From contig DATMML010000072.1 of the NCBI GenBank assembly GCA_035570235.1, positions 29,873-93,872 of the forward strand: a stretch of DNA of 64,000 nt, written 5' to 3'. Below, one piece after another: positions 8,890 through 16,388 of this stretch (within the stretch, counting starts at the first letter, position 1; every line of letters begins with the position of its first letter). Made by a program: the position numbers and the translations under genes. Below the pieces are notes generated by a model, which saw nothing but the letters and a program-made list of their open reading frames with translations, was not told the DNA's origin and made no database searches. The stretch is from Vicinamibacteria bacterium. GTDB lineage: Bacteria; Acidobacteriota; Vicinamibacteria; Fen-336.

Positions 8890-11622
8890 CTAGAAGCTGA
8901 CTTTGGCTCCCAGCATTGCCCGCACCGGCATGATGATTTGGTTCGGCTGTTGGAAATTGGCCGAAGTAACGTTCATGCTTTGGTTGCTCTGGAAGGCGTA
9001 GGAGTTGAAGACATTGAACACGTTGGCAAAAACGCTCAGCCGGGCGTCGCCCCCAAAGCGAATGTCCTTCTGGAGGCGCAGGTCCAGCACGCTCAGGCTC
9101 GGGAAGCGAAGGCCGTCCGTGAGAGGCTGGGCCTTGACCGGACGCGGAAGGTTGGTGGCGGGTATGGGAACCATGCGCGGAATGGGATAGCCGTCGGCGT
9201 AGTAGTAGTTGGCACCCACCGTGAAACCACCGGGAAGGCCGGTGTACAGAACCTGGGCTTTGACCACTACAAAGCGATCCCGGGCCAGGAGCCCGTTGGA
9301 GTTCACGTAGTCATTCGGGTCTTGCCCGAACGTACTGAAGTTCAGCTGCCCGGTCAATCCGTTGATCCGGTCGCCGCGCGAGCGCACCAAGTCCACCGAT
9401 GAAGTGAGTTGCCAGTGCGAAGACATCCTCTTGCTAACCGTGAGGCTGAAGGCGTTCACGTCTGACGCCGTGCCGTCCGGTGTAGTCAAGAGAAAGAATC
9501 GCTGGTCGAGGCTACTCACCAGCTTTTGCACGGTGAAGGACGCTCCGGTCGCCCCGGCCCCGCGGGAGTCCGTGTACGTAATGGGCGTATAGACGCCGCG
9601 CACATCCAACCAACCGGGATAATCACGGGACCTCTTGTGGACGTAACTAGCCGTCAGGTTGAGGTCTTTGAACAGCTCGCGCTCGAAACTGAGCGTGAAC
9701 TGGTCCGTCTTGGGCGCCTTAAGGTTCGTGTCGATCGCTTGGTTTGTGTTGTCAAAGGCGAGACTGAGGTCTTGAAAGGCCTGGGTCTGAAAATTCCAGG
9801 TCCCGGCGAAGGTGGGCGATACAGAGGGGACCACGTTCGCGAACTCCCCGGTCATACCCCCGCGATAGTAGCGTCCGTAGTGCCCCTTGAGGACGGTCTT
9901 GCCGTCCTCGGTCAACTTCAGGTTGAAGCCGATACGTGGCGAGAAGGTATTCCAAGTGTAATAGTCGATCCCAGGGAACGTCTTTCCAGTGGGGTTGCCA
10001 GCGGCGTCCAGCTGGGGTTCAGCGAACGCGCTCGTGTGCGTATAGTCGTACCTCAGGCCGATTATCAAATTGAGGCGGCGGCCGACTTGGACGGAGTCGT
10101 CGACAAACACGCCCACGTTCTTGGAAGTACCCCCGTACGCGAACGGCGTGTACTGGTAGCCATAGCCCTGGAGCTGCCCATTGGCCCTTGTCAGGTAGAC
10201 GCGGTCGTTTATTCCGTACACTCCGTCGATCGGGGCACTGTTGTACTGGACCCCGAACTTGAAGTCATGGGCGGTGCGAAGGAAGTCGGTTGCGTGGTGA
10301 GAGAGCTTGCTGACTAACGTTGTTCGAGAGAGGTTGTACTCGAACCAACCGAAGACCGCGCCCGAAATCTGACCGGTGTCCCGGTTCTCGAAGCGCGTTG
10401 CTATCTGACGGGCGCCCCCGAGCGTGCCATCCTTGTCGTTCGTATAGAAGCCCGCATACCGGGTTTCGAGGACGGTCCGGTCACCGAACAAGGCCGTATA
10501 GGTTACGGTCGGTGAATATATCCGGCGCCTGCGACCCTCCTGCGACTCCGGGGCCTCGCCCGGGTGAAGGGGGAAGACGATTTCGGTATCGTCGTAGTTC
10601 AAAGCACCTACGATTGTGTGCTTGGCGGTCGGCTGAAAATTCAGCTTGCCAAAGTAGTGGTCGACCTTTGTGCTGGTGGCGAACTGAGGCGCGATTTGCA
10701 CCGTCGAGGCATCCTTGCGATGTTGATAGGCCAGAAAGAACCATAGCTTGTCCTTGGCTACGGGGCCTCCCAACTGCGCAGAAATGTCTTGATAGGCCAC
10801 CCGTGTGAAGGGAAACCCAAAGTCTTCAGCCGGGGTCGTGTTTCGTCCGCTGAGGCCGTCGCTCTGGTAGTAGTAGGCCGCGTCCCCGTGGAACTTGTTG
10901 GTGCCTTGGCGGGTAACCACGTTGAAGACCGCGCCCTGAACGTTGCCGTACTCTGCCGGGGCCCCTAGGGACATGATTTGGACCTCTTCCATGATGTCAG
11001 TGCTCGGCTGCACGAGGGTCGGTATCCCGCCCCCGAAGTTGTTCGTGAGGTCGATCCCATCGAGCTGGTAGAGGTTTTGGTCGAACATGCTCCCGTAAGA
11101 GGAAGGCTGGAACCCGCGAGGATCGTTGGGGTCCACGCCCGGAGCGCTGGCCAGGACGTCGAAAAAGCTTTGCCGCTGAATGGGGGCGTTGTCGATGAAG
11201 GCCCGGTCGTAGGTTGTCCCCACCTGGGTGGTCTGACTGTCGACGACGGCACTACTGGCCTGCACGCTGACGGTCTCGCTCGCGCCCGCCACCTCGAGGG
11301 TGCCGTTCTCTTCCACCGTGCCGCCAACCGTTACGCGAACCAGCGTCCGCCGAAGAGGTGCAAAGCCTTTGAGCGTGAAGGTCACCTCGTACTCCCCCGG
11401 GGGGAGGCCGACGAACCGATACTGACCCCGGTCGTCCGTAGAGGAGCTCTGCGTCCCCATGATCCGCTCCCCAACCACGGAGACGGTCACGCCACGCAAG
11501 GCCCCATGCGAAACATCCTGCACCGTCCCGACGATGGTTCCGGTCGTCGTCTGGGCAAAGACGCCAGAAGCTAGGCCGCTACCGATCCCCAGGGCCAGGG
11601 CAGTGATCGCGAGTCTCCTCAT
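8890..11622 (-). CDS. TonB-dependent receptor 1
   Basis: A 910-residue outer-membrane receptor. The ATG at 11622 is preceded by an AAGGAG ribosome site and followed by a signal peptide ending near VFAQ. A carboxypeptidase-regulatory-like beta-sandwich (TGTIVGTVQDVSHGALRG onwards) comes first, then the plug (residues ~110-260, with LYQLDGIDLTNNFGGG and GTNKFHGDAAYY), then the beta-barrel ending in a C-terminal aromatic residue (KVSF). These proteins import bulky substrates with energy from TonB-ExbBD, none of which are in the window. It diverges from ornithine cyclodeaminase, and both flanks of the shared 370-nt region carry the common operator motif. The substrate is therefore plausibly a peptide or amino-acid derivative. 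Confidence 0.9.
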   Translation of the reverse strand: MRRLAITALALGIGSGLASGVFAQTTTGTIVGTVQDVSHGALRGVTVSVVGERIMGTQSSSTDDRGQYRFVGLPPGEYEVTFTLKGFAPLRRTLVRVTVGGTVEENGTLEVAGASETVSVQASSAVVDSQTTQVGTTYDRAFIDNAPIQRQSFFDVLASAPGVDPNDPRGFQPSSYGSMFDQNLYQLDGIDLTNNFGGGIPTLVQPSTDIMEEVQIMSLGAPAEYGNVQGAVFNVVTRQGTNKFHGDAAYYYQSDGLSGRNTTPAEDFGFPFTRVAYQDISAQLGGPVAKDKLWFFLAYQHRKDASTVQIAPQFATSTKVDHYFGKLNFQPTAKHTIVGALNYDDTEIVFPLHPGEAPESQEGRRRRIYSPTVTYTALFGDRTVLETRYAGFYTNDKDGTLGGARQIATRFENRDTGQISGAVFGWFEYNLSRTTLVSKLSHHATDFLRTAHDFKFGVQYNSAPIDGVYGINDRVYLTRANGQLQGYGYQYTPFAYGGTSKNVGVFVDDSVQVGRRLNLIIGLRYDYTHTSAFAEPQLDAAGNPTGKTFPGIDYYTWNTFSPRIGFNLKLTEDGKTVLKGHYGRYYRGGMTGEFANVVPSVSPTFAGTWNFQTQAFQDLSLAFDNTNQAIDTNLKAPKTDQFTLSFERELFKDLNLTASYVHKRSRDYPGWLDVRGVYTPITYTDSRGAGATGASFTVQKLVSSLDQRFFLLTTPDGTASDVNAFSLTVSKRMSSHWQLTSSVDLVRSRGDRINGLTGQLNFSTFGQDPNDYVNSNGLLARDRFVVVKAQVLYTGLPGGFTVGANYYYADGYPIPRMVPIPATNLPRPVKAQPLTDGLRFPSLSVLDLRLQKDIRFGGDARLSVFANVFNVFNSYAFQSNQSMNVTSANFQQPNQIIMPVRAMLGAKVSF

Positions 11623-11706
11623 AAGGATCTCCTTGGAGGCCAGAGTCTTGCGGACGCTTCCGCGAGGGCTCACGGACTCCCTACCGGGGGCATTTGACAT
11701 GAGATA

Positions 11707-11725
11707 TGTCCAGGTGTTGAACAAT
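11707..11725 (-). promoter_or_regulatory. Operator-like motif, site C
   Basis: Minus-strand ATTGTTCAACACCTGGACA matches the shared consensus, TTGTT-N9-GACA. It overlaps the -10 of the predicted TonB-1 promoter. Confidence 0.65.
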
Positions 11726-11749
11726 ATGACAAGGCCAATCCCTTGTCAA
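11721..11749 (-). promoter_or_regulatory. Sigma70-like promoter of TonB receptor 1
   Basis: On the minus strand a perfect TTGACA (11749-11744) is followed after 17 nt by TATTGT (11726-11721). The -10 is part of the operator motif. The receptor start codon lies about 100 nt downstream. Confidence 0.6.
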
Positions 11750-11935
11750 GATTCTTTTGGGTGATGAAGCAAGACGGCCGCATTTTCGTCAGAGCTTCGC
11801 CTTGCGGCCGAGGCGTCCCGGCGACACGCTCGCAGATCCTAGCCCCAACCAAGGCCAATGGGCACTACACCGCGCGGTCATTCCTGGGGTGCGCCAAGGA
11901 AGCGCCGACATCGGGCGCTGTCGGGGTGACTAGAT

Positions 11936-11954
11936 ATTGTTCAACACGGGGACA
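11936..11954 (+). promoter_or_regulatory. Operator-like motif, site D
   Basis: Plus-strand ATTGTTCAACACGGGGACA. It shares ATATTGTTCAACAC exactly with site C on the opposite side of the same intergenic region, counting the flanking bases. Its TTGTTC (11937-11942) would serve as the -35 of a promoter with TACACT (11960-11965) as -10, 17 nt apart, about 28 nt before the OCD start. Confidence 0.65.
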
Positions 11955-11993
11955 CGTGATACACTCTGGTTTCTAAAAGGGGGCCAGCCGTCC

Positions 11994-12986
11994 ATGTCCG
12001 AGCCAGGACCGCTCCTGTTGGACGAGGCGCAGATCCGCTCTTGCGTGGACCTCACGTTGGAAGCGCTGAGCGCGGTCGAGGAGGGCTTCACCCTCTTGGC
12101 CCAGGGCAAGGTTCTGGTTCCTGCGCCGATCGGAATCGACATTCCGGAGCAGGAAGCGGAGATCCACGTGAAGTCGGCGTTCGTACGAGGGTTGCCGGGC
12201 TACGCGGTCAAGATCGCATCGGGGTTCTATCGAAACGCCGCCCGCGGCCTTCCCAGCACGAACGGCCTCATGATCGTCTTCAGCTCGGAGACGGGGGTGC
12301 CGCTTGCGATCCTCCTCGACAACGGCTATTTGACCGAGATCCGCACCGCCCTAGCGGGCGCGATTGCGGCAAAATACCTCGCCTCCGCCACGATTCGCAC
12401 GGTGGGGGTGGTCGGCTCCGGAAGCCAGGCCCGCTATCAGGTTCGCGCGCTGCGTCTCGTCCGTGAGTTTGAACAGGTGTTAGTTTGGGGACGCCGGCCC
12501 GAGGCGGCCGCCGCGTGTGCGGCCGATATAGAAAAGGAGCTCGGCATAAGAGCCAAAGCGGCGGCCGAGGTCGGGGTGGTCGTGCGCGCGAGCGACATTC
12601 TAATCACCGCCACGGCGTCGCGGGCCCCGCTCGTGAGAGCGGAGGACCTGCACGACGGCCTCCTCATCATCGCGATGGGGTCCGACGGCATAGGCAAGCA
12701 GGAGCTGGACGCGCGAATCTTCTCCCGCGCGCAGAAAATCGCGTGCGACCTCAAGTCCCAGTGTTTCAGGCTGGGGGAGCTGCAACACGCCCTTGCCGGC
12801 CTCACTATGGACCAGCAGTCCTCGATCCTGGAGCTGGGTGAGTTGACCAGCGGCCGCATGCGCGGGCGCGAGAACGAGAAACAAATCGCGGTCTGCGACC
12901 TCACCGGTGTGGGAGTGCAGGATACGGCAATCTCACTCTACGCGCTCAAGGAAGCGGGGCGCGAAGGCGCCCGCGCGCGCGGGTAG
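11994..12986 (+). CDS. Ornithine cyclodeaminase / mu-crystallin family
   Basis: A 330-residue member of the OCD/mu-crystallin family. Ornithine cyclodeaminase converts L-ornithine to L-proline and ammonia using bound NAD; sister enzymes are alanine dehydrogenases or ketimine reductases. The Rossmann motif is in VGVVGSGSQARYQ, and the substrate half includes IHVKSAF, YAVKIASGF and LLDNGYLTEIRTA. The C-terminal GVGVQDTAI segment is typical of the family. The ATG at 11994 follows an AAAAGGGGG stretch and lies just downstream of a predicted promoter; a longer frame from 11937 would begin inside the operator. Ornithine-producing OTC and ornithine aminotransferase genes in the same putative regulon support an ornithine role, but the exact substrate cannot be read from sequence. 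Confidence 0.85.
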   Translation: MSEPGPLLLDEAQIRSCVDLTLEALSAVEEGFTLLAQGKVLVPAPIGIDIPEQEAEIHVKSAFVRGLPGYAVKIASGFYRNAARGLPSTNGLMIVFSSETGVPLAILLDNGYLTEIRTALAGAIAAKYLASATIRTVGVVGSGSQARYQVRALRLVREFEQVLVWGRRPEAAAACAADIEKELGIRAKAAAEVGVVVRASDILITATASRAPLVRAEDLHDGLLIIAMGSDGIGKQELDARIFSRAQKIACDLKSQCFRLGELQHALAGLTMDQQSSILELGELTSGRMRGRENEKQIAVCDLTGVGVQDTAISLYALKEAGREGARARG

Positions 12987-13009
12987 CTAAGCCGCTCAGC
13001 CCGTCCACT

Positions 13010-14191
13010 TCAAAGGCAGGCCGCGCGGAGCCGTGGCGCTACCAGGTGCTCGGCCCCCGGCGTCATCGAGTCCACCACGATGATGAGCGAGTTCGGGTCG
13101 AAGAGGTGGACTAGGATGCGCGGGTCACCGTCCGAGAGCCTCCCCTGAAGGTCCGAGGCTGAGAACCCGGCCAGGGCCGGGTCGACACGCACCTCGAGGC
13201 AGTTGACCGGTGTGCCCTCGAGGGTCTCTTCCATGGTGAAGAATCGCGGCCGGCCGGTGACGCCGGCGACCCCGGCGAGGGCGGCACCGATCACCTCGAC
13301 CCTCCGCGCGTACGACCTCCAACGGGCTTCGTGGTCCGTGTCGAACCACTCTTCGAGGGCGGCCATGGTCCCTACGACCGTGAAGCGGTCAAGCTTGAAG
13401 GGGCGTCCAAACCGCAATACGGGGCCAGACTCGAAGCGCGTGAAGTCCACGGCGGCAACCGACTCCACCAAGTGGCGCCGACCGGCAACGAATCCGCCTG
13501 AGTTCGGGCCGTACCAGTACTTGGCGGAATAGCACACCAAGTCGGCTCCGGCATCCGTGAAGCGTCGCATGGTAGCGGGCGGGTAATTCAGGAACGCCGC
13601 GTCGACGAAGCTAGGAATTCCCTTTCGCCGGCTGATGCGCGCGGCCTCGTCAAAAGCCACTGTGCCGCCCCGTCCATCGAGGTGGCCCACGAAAAGGAAC
13701 ATGGAGACGGTCTCGGGATCGAGGGCCGCCTCGAGCTGGGCGGGCGTCGTTCCCTGCTCGTCCCCCGCGTAGACAATGCGGGCACCCGCCATCCAAGCCA
13801 TGCGGAGGTACTTGTAGCGGTGACCATGCTGGATGACCACGCTGCGCTTGAGACCGACCGTGTCCGGGAGGCGCTCGATCGCCTCCCCGTCGCCGTGCGT
13901 GAGGCAGGCCGCAGTGGCTAGAGCGATGCCTGCCGATGTTCCCGGGACTATTCGAGCTGACTCGCAGCCGATCAACTCCGCGATCCGCCGGCCAGTCCCC
14001 TCCAGGAGCGAGATCAAGTCGACGGAGTTGAGGTTGGCATCTGTCATCAGGGCCCAGACGGCGGGGGAGATATAGGCCCCGCCCAGGTCGGTGTACACAC
14101 CTTTTCCGTTGATCAGAGGCCGGGTGCCCCACCGTTCGAACACGGTGGTCGTTTCCTTCTTGTCGACCTGCTGCTGGGCCCCAATCTTCAT
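13010..14191 (-). CDS. SelA-like PLP-dependent enzyme
   Basis: A 393-residue fold-type I PLP enzyme in the family annotated as L-seryl-tRNA(Sec) selenium transferase-like or D-glucosaminate-6-phosphate ammonia-lyase-like. The likely Schiff-base lysine is Lys224 in YSAKYWYGPNSGG, and the PLP-ring Asp is Asp197 in SFVDAA. It opens with ERWGTRPLINGKGVYTDLGG, as in DgaE-type lyases, and lacks the N-terminal tRNA-binding domain of true SelA. No selB or SECIS context is present, so a role in amino-acid elimination or racemisation is more likely than Sec synthesis. The ATG at 14191 follows a GGAGG site. A promoter and a 21-bp palindrome lie directly upstream. It ends 24 nt from OCD, facing it. Confidence 0.8.
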   Translation of the reverse strand: MKIGAQQQVDKKETTTVFERWGTRPLINGKGVYTDLGGAYISPAVWALMTDANLNSVDLISLLEGTGRRIAELIGCESARIVPGTSAGIALATAACLTHGDGEAIERLPDTVGLKRSVVIQHGHRYKYLRMAWMAGARIVYAGDEQGTTPAQLEAALDPETVSMFLFVGHLDGRGGTVAFDEAARISRRKGIPSFVDAAFLNYPPATMRRFTDAGADLVCYSAKYWYGPNSGGFVAGRRHLVESVAAVDFTRFESGPVLRFGRPFKLDRFTVVGTMAALEEWFDTDHEARWRSYARRVEVIGAALAGVAGVTGRPRFFTMEETLEGTPVNCLEVRVDPALAGFSASDLQGRLSDGDPRILVHLFDPNSLIIVVDSMTPGAEHLVAPRLRAACL

Positions 14192-14268
14192 CGGCGCACG
14201 CCTCCTGCGGGCCTTGCGACGGCTGGTCCGCTGATCGAGCCATAAGGCCTACGATCGAGTCTTAAGGT

Positions 14269-14298
14269 ATTGTACCCCGCTGTTGACTTGTTGAACAA
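14269..14298 (-). promoter_or_regulatory. Sigma70-like promoter of the SelA-like gene
   Basis: On the minus strand TTGTTC (14298-14293) and TACAAT (14274-14269) are 18 nt apart. The -35 is the core of the palindromic operator. The start codon is about 80 nt downstream. Confidence 0.6.
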
Positions 14299-14303
14299 GT
14301 CAA
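14281..14303. promoter_or_regulatory. Perfect palindromic operator, site E
   Basis: Arms TTGACTTGTT (14283-14292) and AACAAGTCAA (14294-14303) are exact reverse complements around a single central G. On the minus strand it also reads as TTGTTCAACAAGTCAACA, matching the consensus of the other sites. This is the most symmetric copy in the window. Its core TTGT-N3-ACAA resembles operators of GntR-family repressors. Confidence 0.75.
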
Positions 14304-14410
14304 ACACGGTACTGTGCCGCCCATCCCCGGAATTCGGCTAGGGCAAGCTGAGAACCCAGGCATCTCCGGGGTCTCCTGGGCCCTCCTGCCATTCTCCGGG
14401 AGGACCTGTC

Positions 14411-15406
14411 TCACTCGGAGTAGCGCGCCGCGGTCGCGGGGCTCCCATCGGCAGGCTCAGACGCCACTCCGCTGACCACGGTAGTCCCAGCCAGGCCCTC
14501 GAGCGCTTCTAGGCCGTGGCCCAGATCCGCGATGACCGCGCGCGCGCCGCCAGCCCGGACGAAGTCGATCGCCGCTTCGAGCTTGGGCCGCATGCTGCCT
14601 TCCTGAGTTTCGCCCTCGGTGAGAAGGCTGTCTGCTTCGACCAGGGTGAGCCGGTGGATGGGATGAGCGCCGGGCTTCCCCCAACCGCGGTAAACGGCAT
14701 CGACGTCCGTGAGGATGAGGAGAACGTCCGCCCTTAACTCGCGGCCCAGAATTGCGGCCACGCGGTCCTTGTCGACCACGGCGTCGACACCCTCCAGGAA
14801 GAGTTTCGGATCGTCGTACACGGGCGGGCCGCCTCCGCCACACGTCACCACGAGGTCGCCGGCGTGCACGAGGGTCCGGACGATGTCACTCTCAACTATG
14901 GCGGTTGGACGAGGGCTCGGCGCCATGCGGCGCCAGCGCCCGGCACCGTCCCGCCCCACGGGGACGCTCCTGCGCCGCAGACTCTCCCGCTGCGCAACCG
15001 CGAGGGGATGCCCGATTGGTTTCACGGGTTCCTTAGATCGAGGATCACGGGTGTCACAGAGTGTCTGGGTCACCAGTGTCACCACGCGACGCCGGATGCC
15101 GGCGCGGCGCAAGGCATTCTGGAGCGACTGCTGGATCATGTAACCCATCCATCCCGCCGTGGCCGCAACCAGCACACCCAGGGGGAGGGGCTCGACACGG
15201 TCGCGAGCCGTCTCGTTGCGAAGGAGCTCTTCGCCCACTTGGGGGCCGTTGCCGTGCACGATCGCAACGTTCCACCCGCGCCGTGCGAGCTCCACGATGG
15301 GAGCCAGGCTCTCGCGCGTGTGACGGAACTGGTTGACGATCGTGGGGCGCTCGGCCGGGGGAGCGACGGCATTACCCCCGAGCGCCACGACGACGGTCCC
15401 GGACAT
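14411..15406 (-). CDS. arcC: Carbamate kinase
   Basis: A 331-residue amino-acid-kinase-fold enzyme that makes ATP from carbamoyl phosphate and ADP, releasing ammonia and CO2. Visible motifs are ALGGNA at the N-terminus, HGNGPQVGEELLR, GDLVVTCGGGGPPV, and DKDRVAAILGREL followed by LLILTDVDAVY, all characteristic of ArcC. The ATG at 15406 is followed by the expected strand (SGTVVVALGGNA) and preceded by AAAGG; a longer frame would extend into the upstream gene in a meaningless arginine-rich stretch. It is the last gene of the GTPase-OTC-CK operon, 52 nt after OTC. No arginine deiminase is present, so the pathway seems to start from citrulline or carbamoyl phosphate. Confidence 0.92.
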   Translation of the reverse strand: MSGTVVVALGGNAVAPPAERPTIVNQFRHTRESLAPIVELARRGWNVAIVHGNGPQVGEELLRNETARDRVEPLPLGVLVAATAGWMGYMIQQSLQNALRRAGIRRRVVTLVTQTLCDTRDPRSKEPVKPIGHPLAVAQRESLRRRSVPVGRDGAGRWRRMAPSPRPTAIVESDIVRTLVHAGDLVVTCGGGGPPVYDDPKLFLEGVDAVVDKDRVAAILGRELRADVLLILTDVDAVYRGWGKPGAHPIHRLTLVEADSLLTEGETQEGSMRPKLEAAIDFVRAGGARAVIADLGHGLEALEGLAGTTVVSGVASEPADGSPATAARYSE

Positions 15407-15458
15407 CGGCACGACCTTTCTCGCGCAGGGGCGCGATTGCCCGCGCAGAGCTGCGTCG

Positions 15459-16388
15459 TTAGGAAGGAGCCGAAAGCAGCGCCACGAGGAGCGCCTTCTG
15501 CGTGTGGAGCCGGTTTTCCGCCTCGTCGAACACGACCGACTGCGGCCCATCGATGACCTCGGCCGCCACCTCTTCTCCGCGGTGCGCGGGCAGGCAGTGC
15601 ATGAAGAGGGCGTCGCGGGCGGCGGCGGCCATCACTCGGCTCGTGACGGTGAACCCCTCGAATGCCCCGCGGCGCGCCTGCGCCTCCTCCTCCTGGCCCA
15701 TGGAGGCCCAGACATCCGTATAGACCACGTCTGCACCCTGCACCGCTTCTATGGGGTCGGCGGTGAAAACCGGGCTTGGTGCCCCCGCCCGGTCGGCCTC
15801 GCGGACGGCGCTCTTCACGATGAGGGGGTTCGGCTCGAAACCCGCGGGCGTGGCCACGCTCATGGCCATTCCCAGTTTCGCCGCTCCCAGCAGCAGCTCA
15901 TGACACACGTTGTTGCCGTCTCCGACGTACGCGATCTTCTGTCCGGCGAGCTCACCGCGGAGCTCTTGGATCGTGAAGTAATCGGCCAGGGCCTGGCATG
16001 GATGGAGGAGGTCGGAAAGGCCGTTAATGACGGGCACCGACCCGTGGCGGGCAAGATCGAGAATGTCCTCGTGCTTGAACACGCGGGCCATGACGCCATT
16101 CACGAATCGCGAGAGCACGCGTGCCGTGTCGGCGATGGTCTCGCCCCGGTGGAGTTGGATGTCACCCGCTCCCAGGAACAATGCCGTGCCGCCGAGCTGA
16201 AACATGCCCGCCTCGAACGAGACCCGTGTGCGAGTGGAGGGCTTCTGAAAGATCATGGCCAGCGTCCTGCCGGCGAGTGCCTGAGCGTACCTTGCTGGAT
16301 TACTCTTGATCTCCCGGGCCATATCGAAGAGCTCGAGGATCTCGGCTCGTGCGTAGTCCTTGAGGGACACGAAGTGTCGCTGCTTCAT
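15459..16388 (-). CDS. Ornithine carbamoyltransferase
   Basis: A 309-residue enzyme interconverting ornithine plus carbamoyl phosphate and citrulline plus phosphate. The family signatures are all there: STRTR (51-55) for carbamoyl phosphate, HPCQ (129-132), DVWASMGQE (225-233), which binds the ornithine side, and HCLPAHRGEEV (264-274). This is a normal OTC, not a knotted AOTC or YgeW form by eye. Its start ATG overlaps the stop of the upstream GTPase gene by four bases (ATGA), so the two are translationally coupled. Because carbamate kinase follows, the catabolic direction (citrulline phosphorolysis) is more likely than biosynthesis, though sequence alone does not separate argF from arcB. Confidence 0.92.
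   Translation of the reverse strand: MKQRHFVSLKDYARAEILELFDMAREIKSNPARYAQALAGRTLAMIFQKPSTRTRVSFEAGMFQLGGTALFLGAGDIQLHRGETIADTARVLSRFVNGVMARVFKHEDILDLARHGSVPVINGLSDLLHPCQALADYFTIQELRGELAGQKIAYVGDGNNVCHELLLGAAKLGMAMSVATPAGFEPNPLIVKSAVREADRAGAPSPVFTADPIEAVQGADVVYTDVWASMGQEEEAQARRGAFEGFTVTSRVMAAAARDALFMHCLPAHRGEEVAAEVIDGPQSVVFDEAENRLHTQKALLVALLSAPS

Larger units (their letters stand above)
11623..11993. other. Divergent regulatory region, TonB-1/OCD
   Basis: A gene-free stretch of 371 nt holding two promoters and two operator-like motifs pointing away from each other (separate entries). The middle part, about 11760-11930, shows nothing recognisable. Confidence 0.6.

Noticed and set aside
13203..13532. 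Plus-strand frames opposite the SelA-like gene
   Set aside because: Antisense shadows caused by high GC; the minus-strand protein has clear family motifs.
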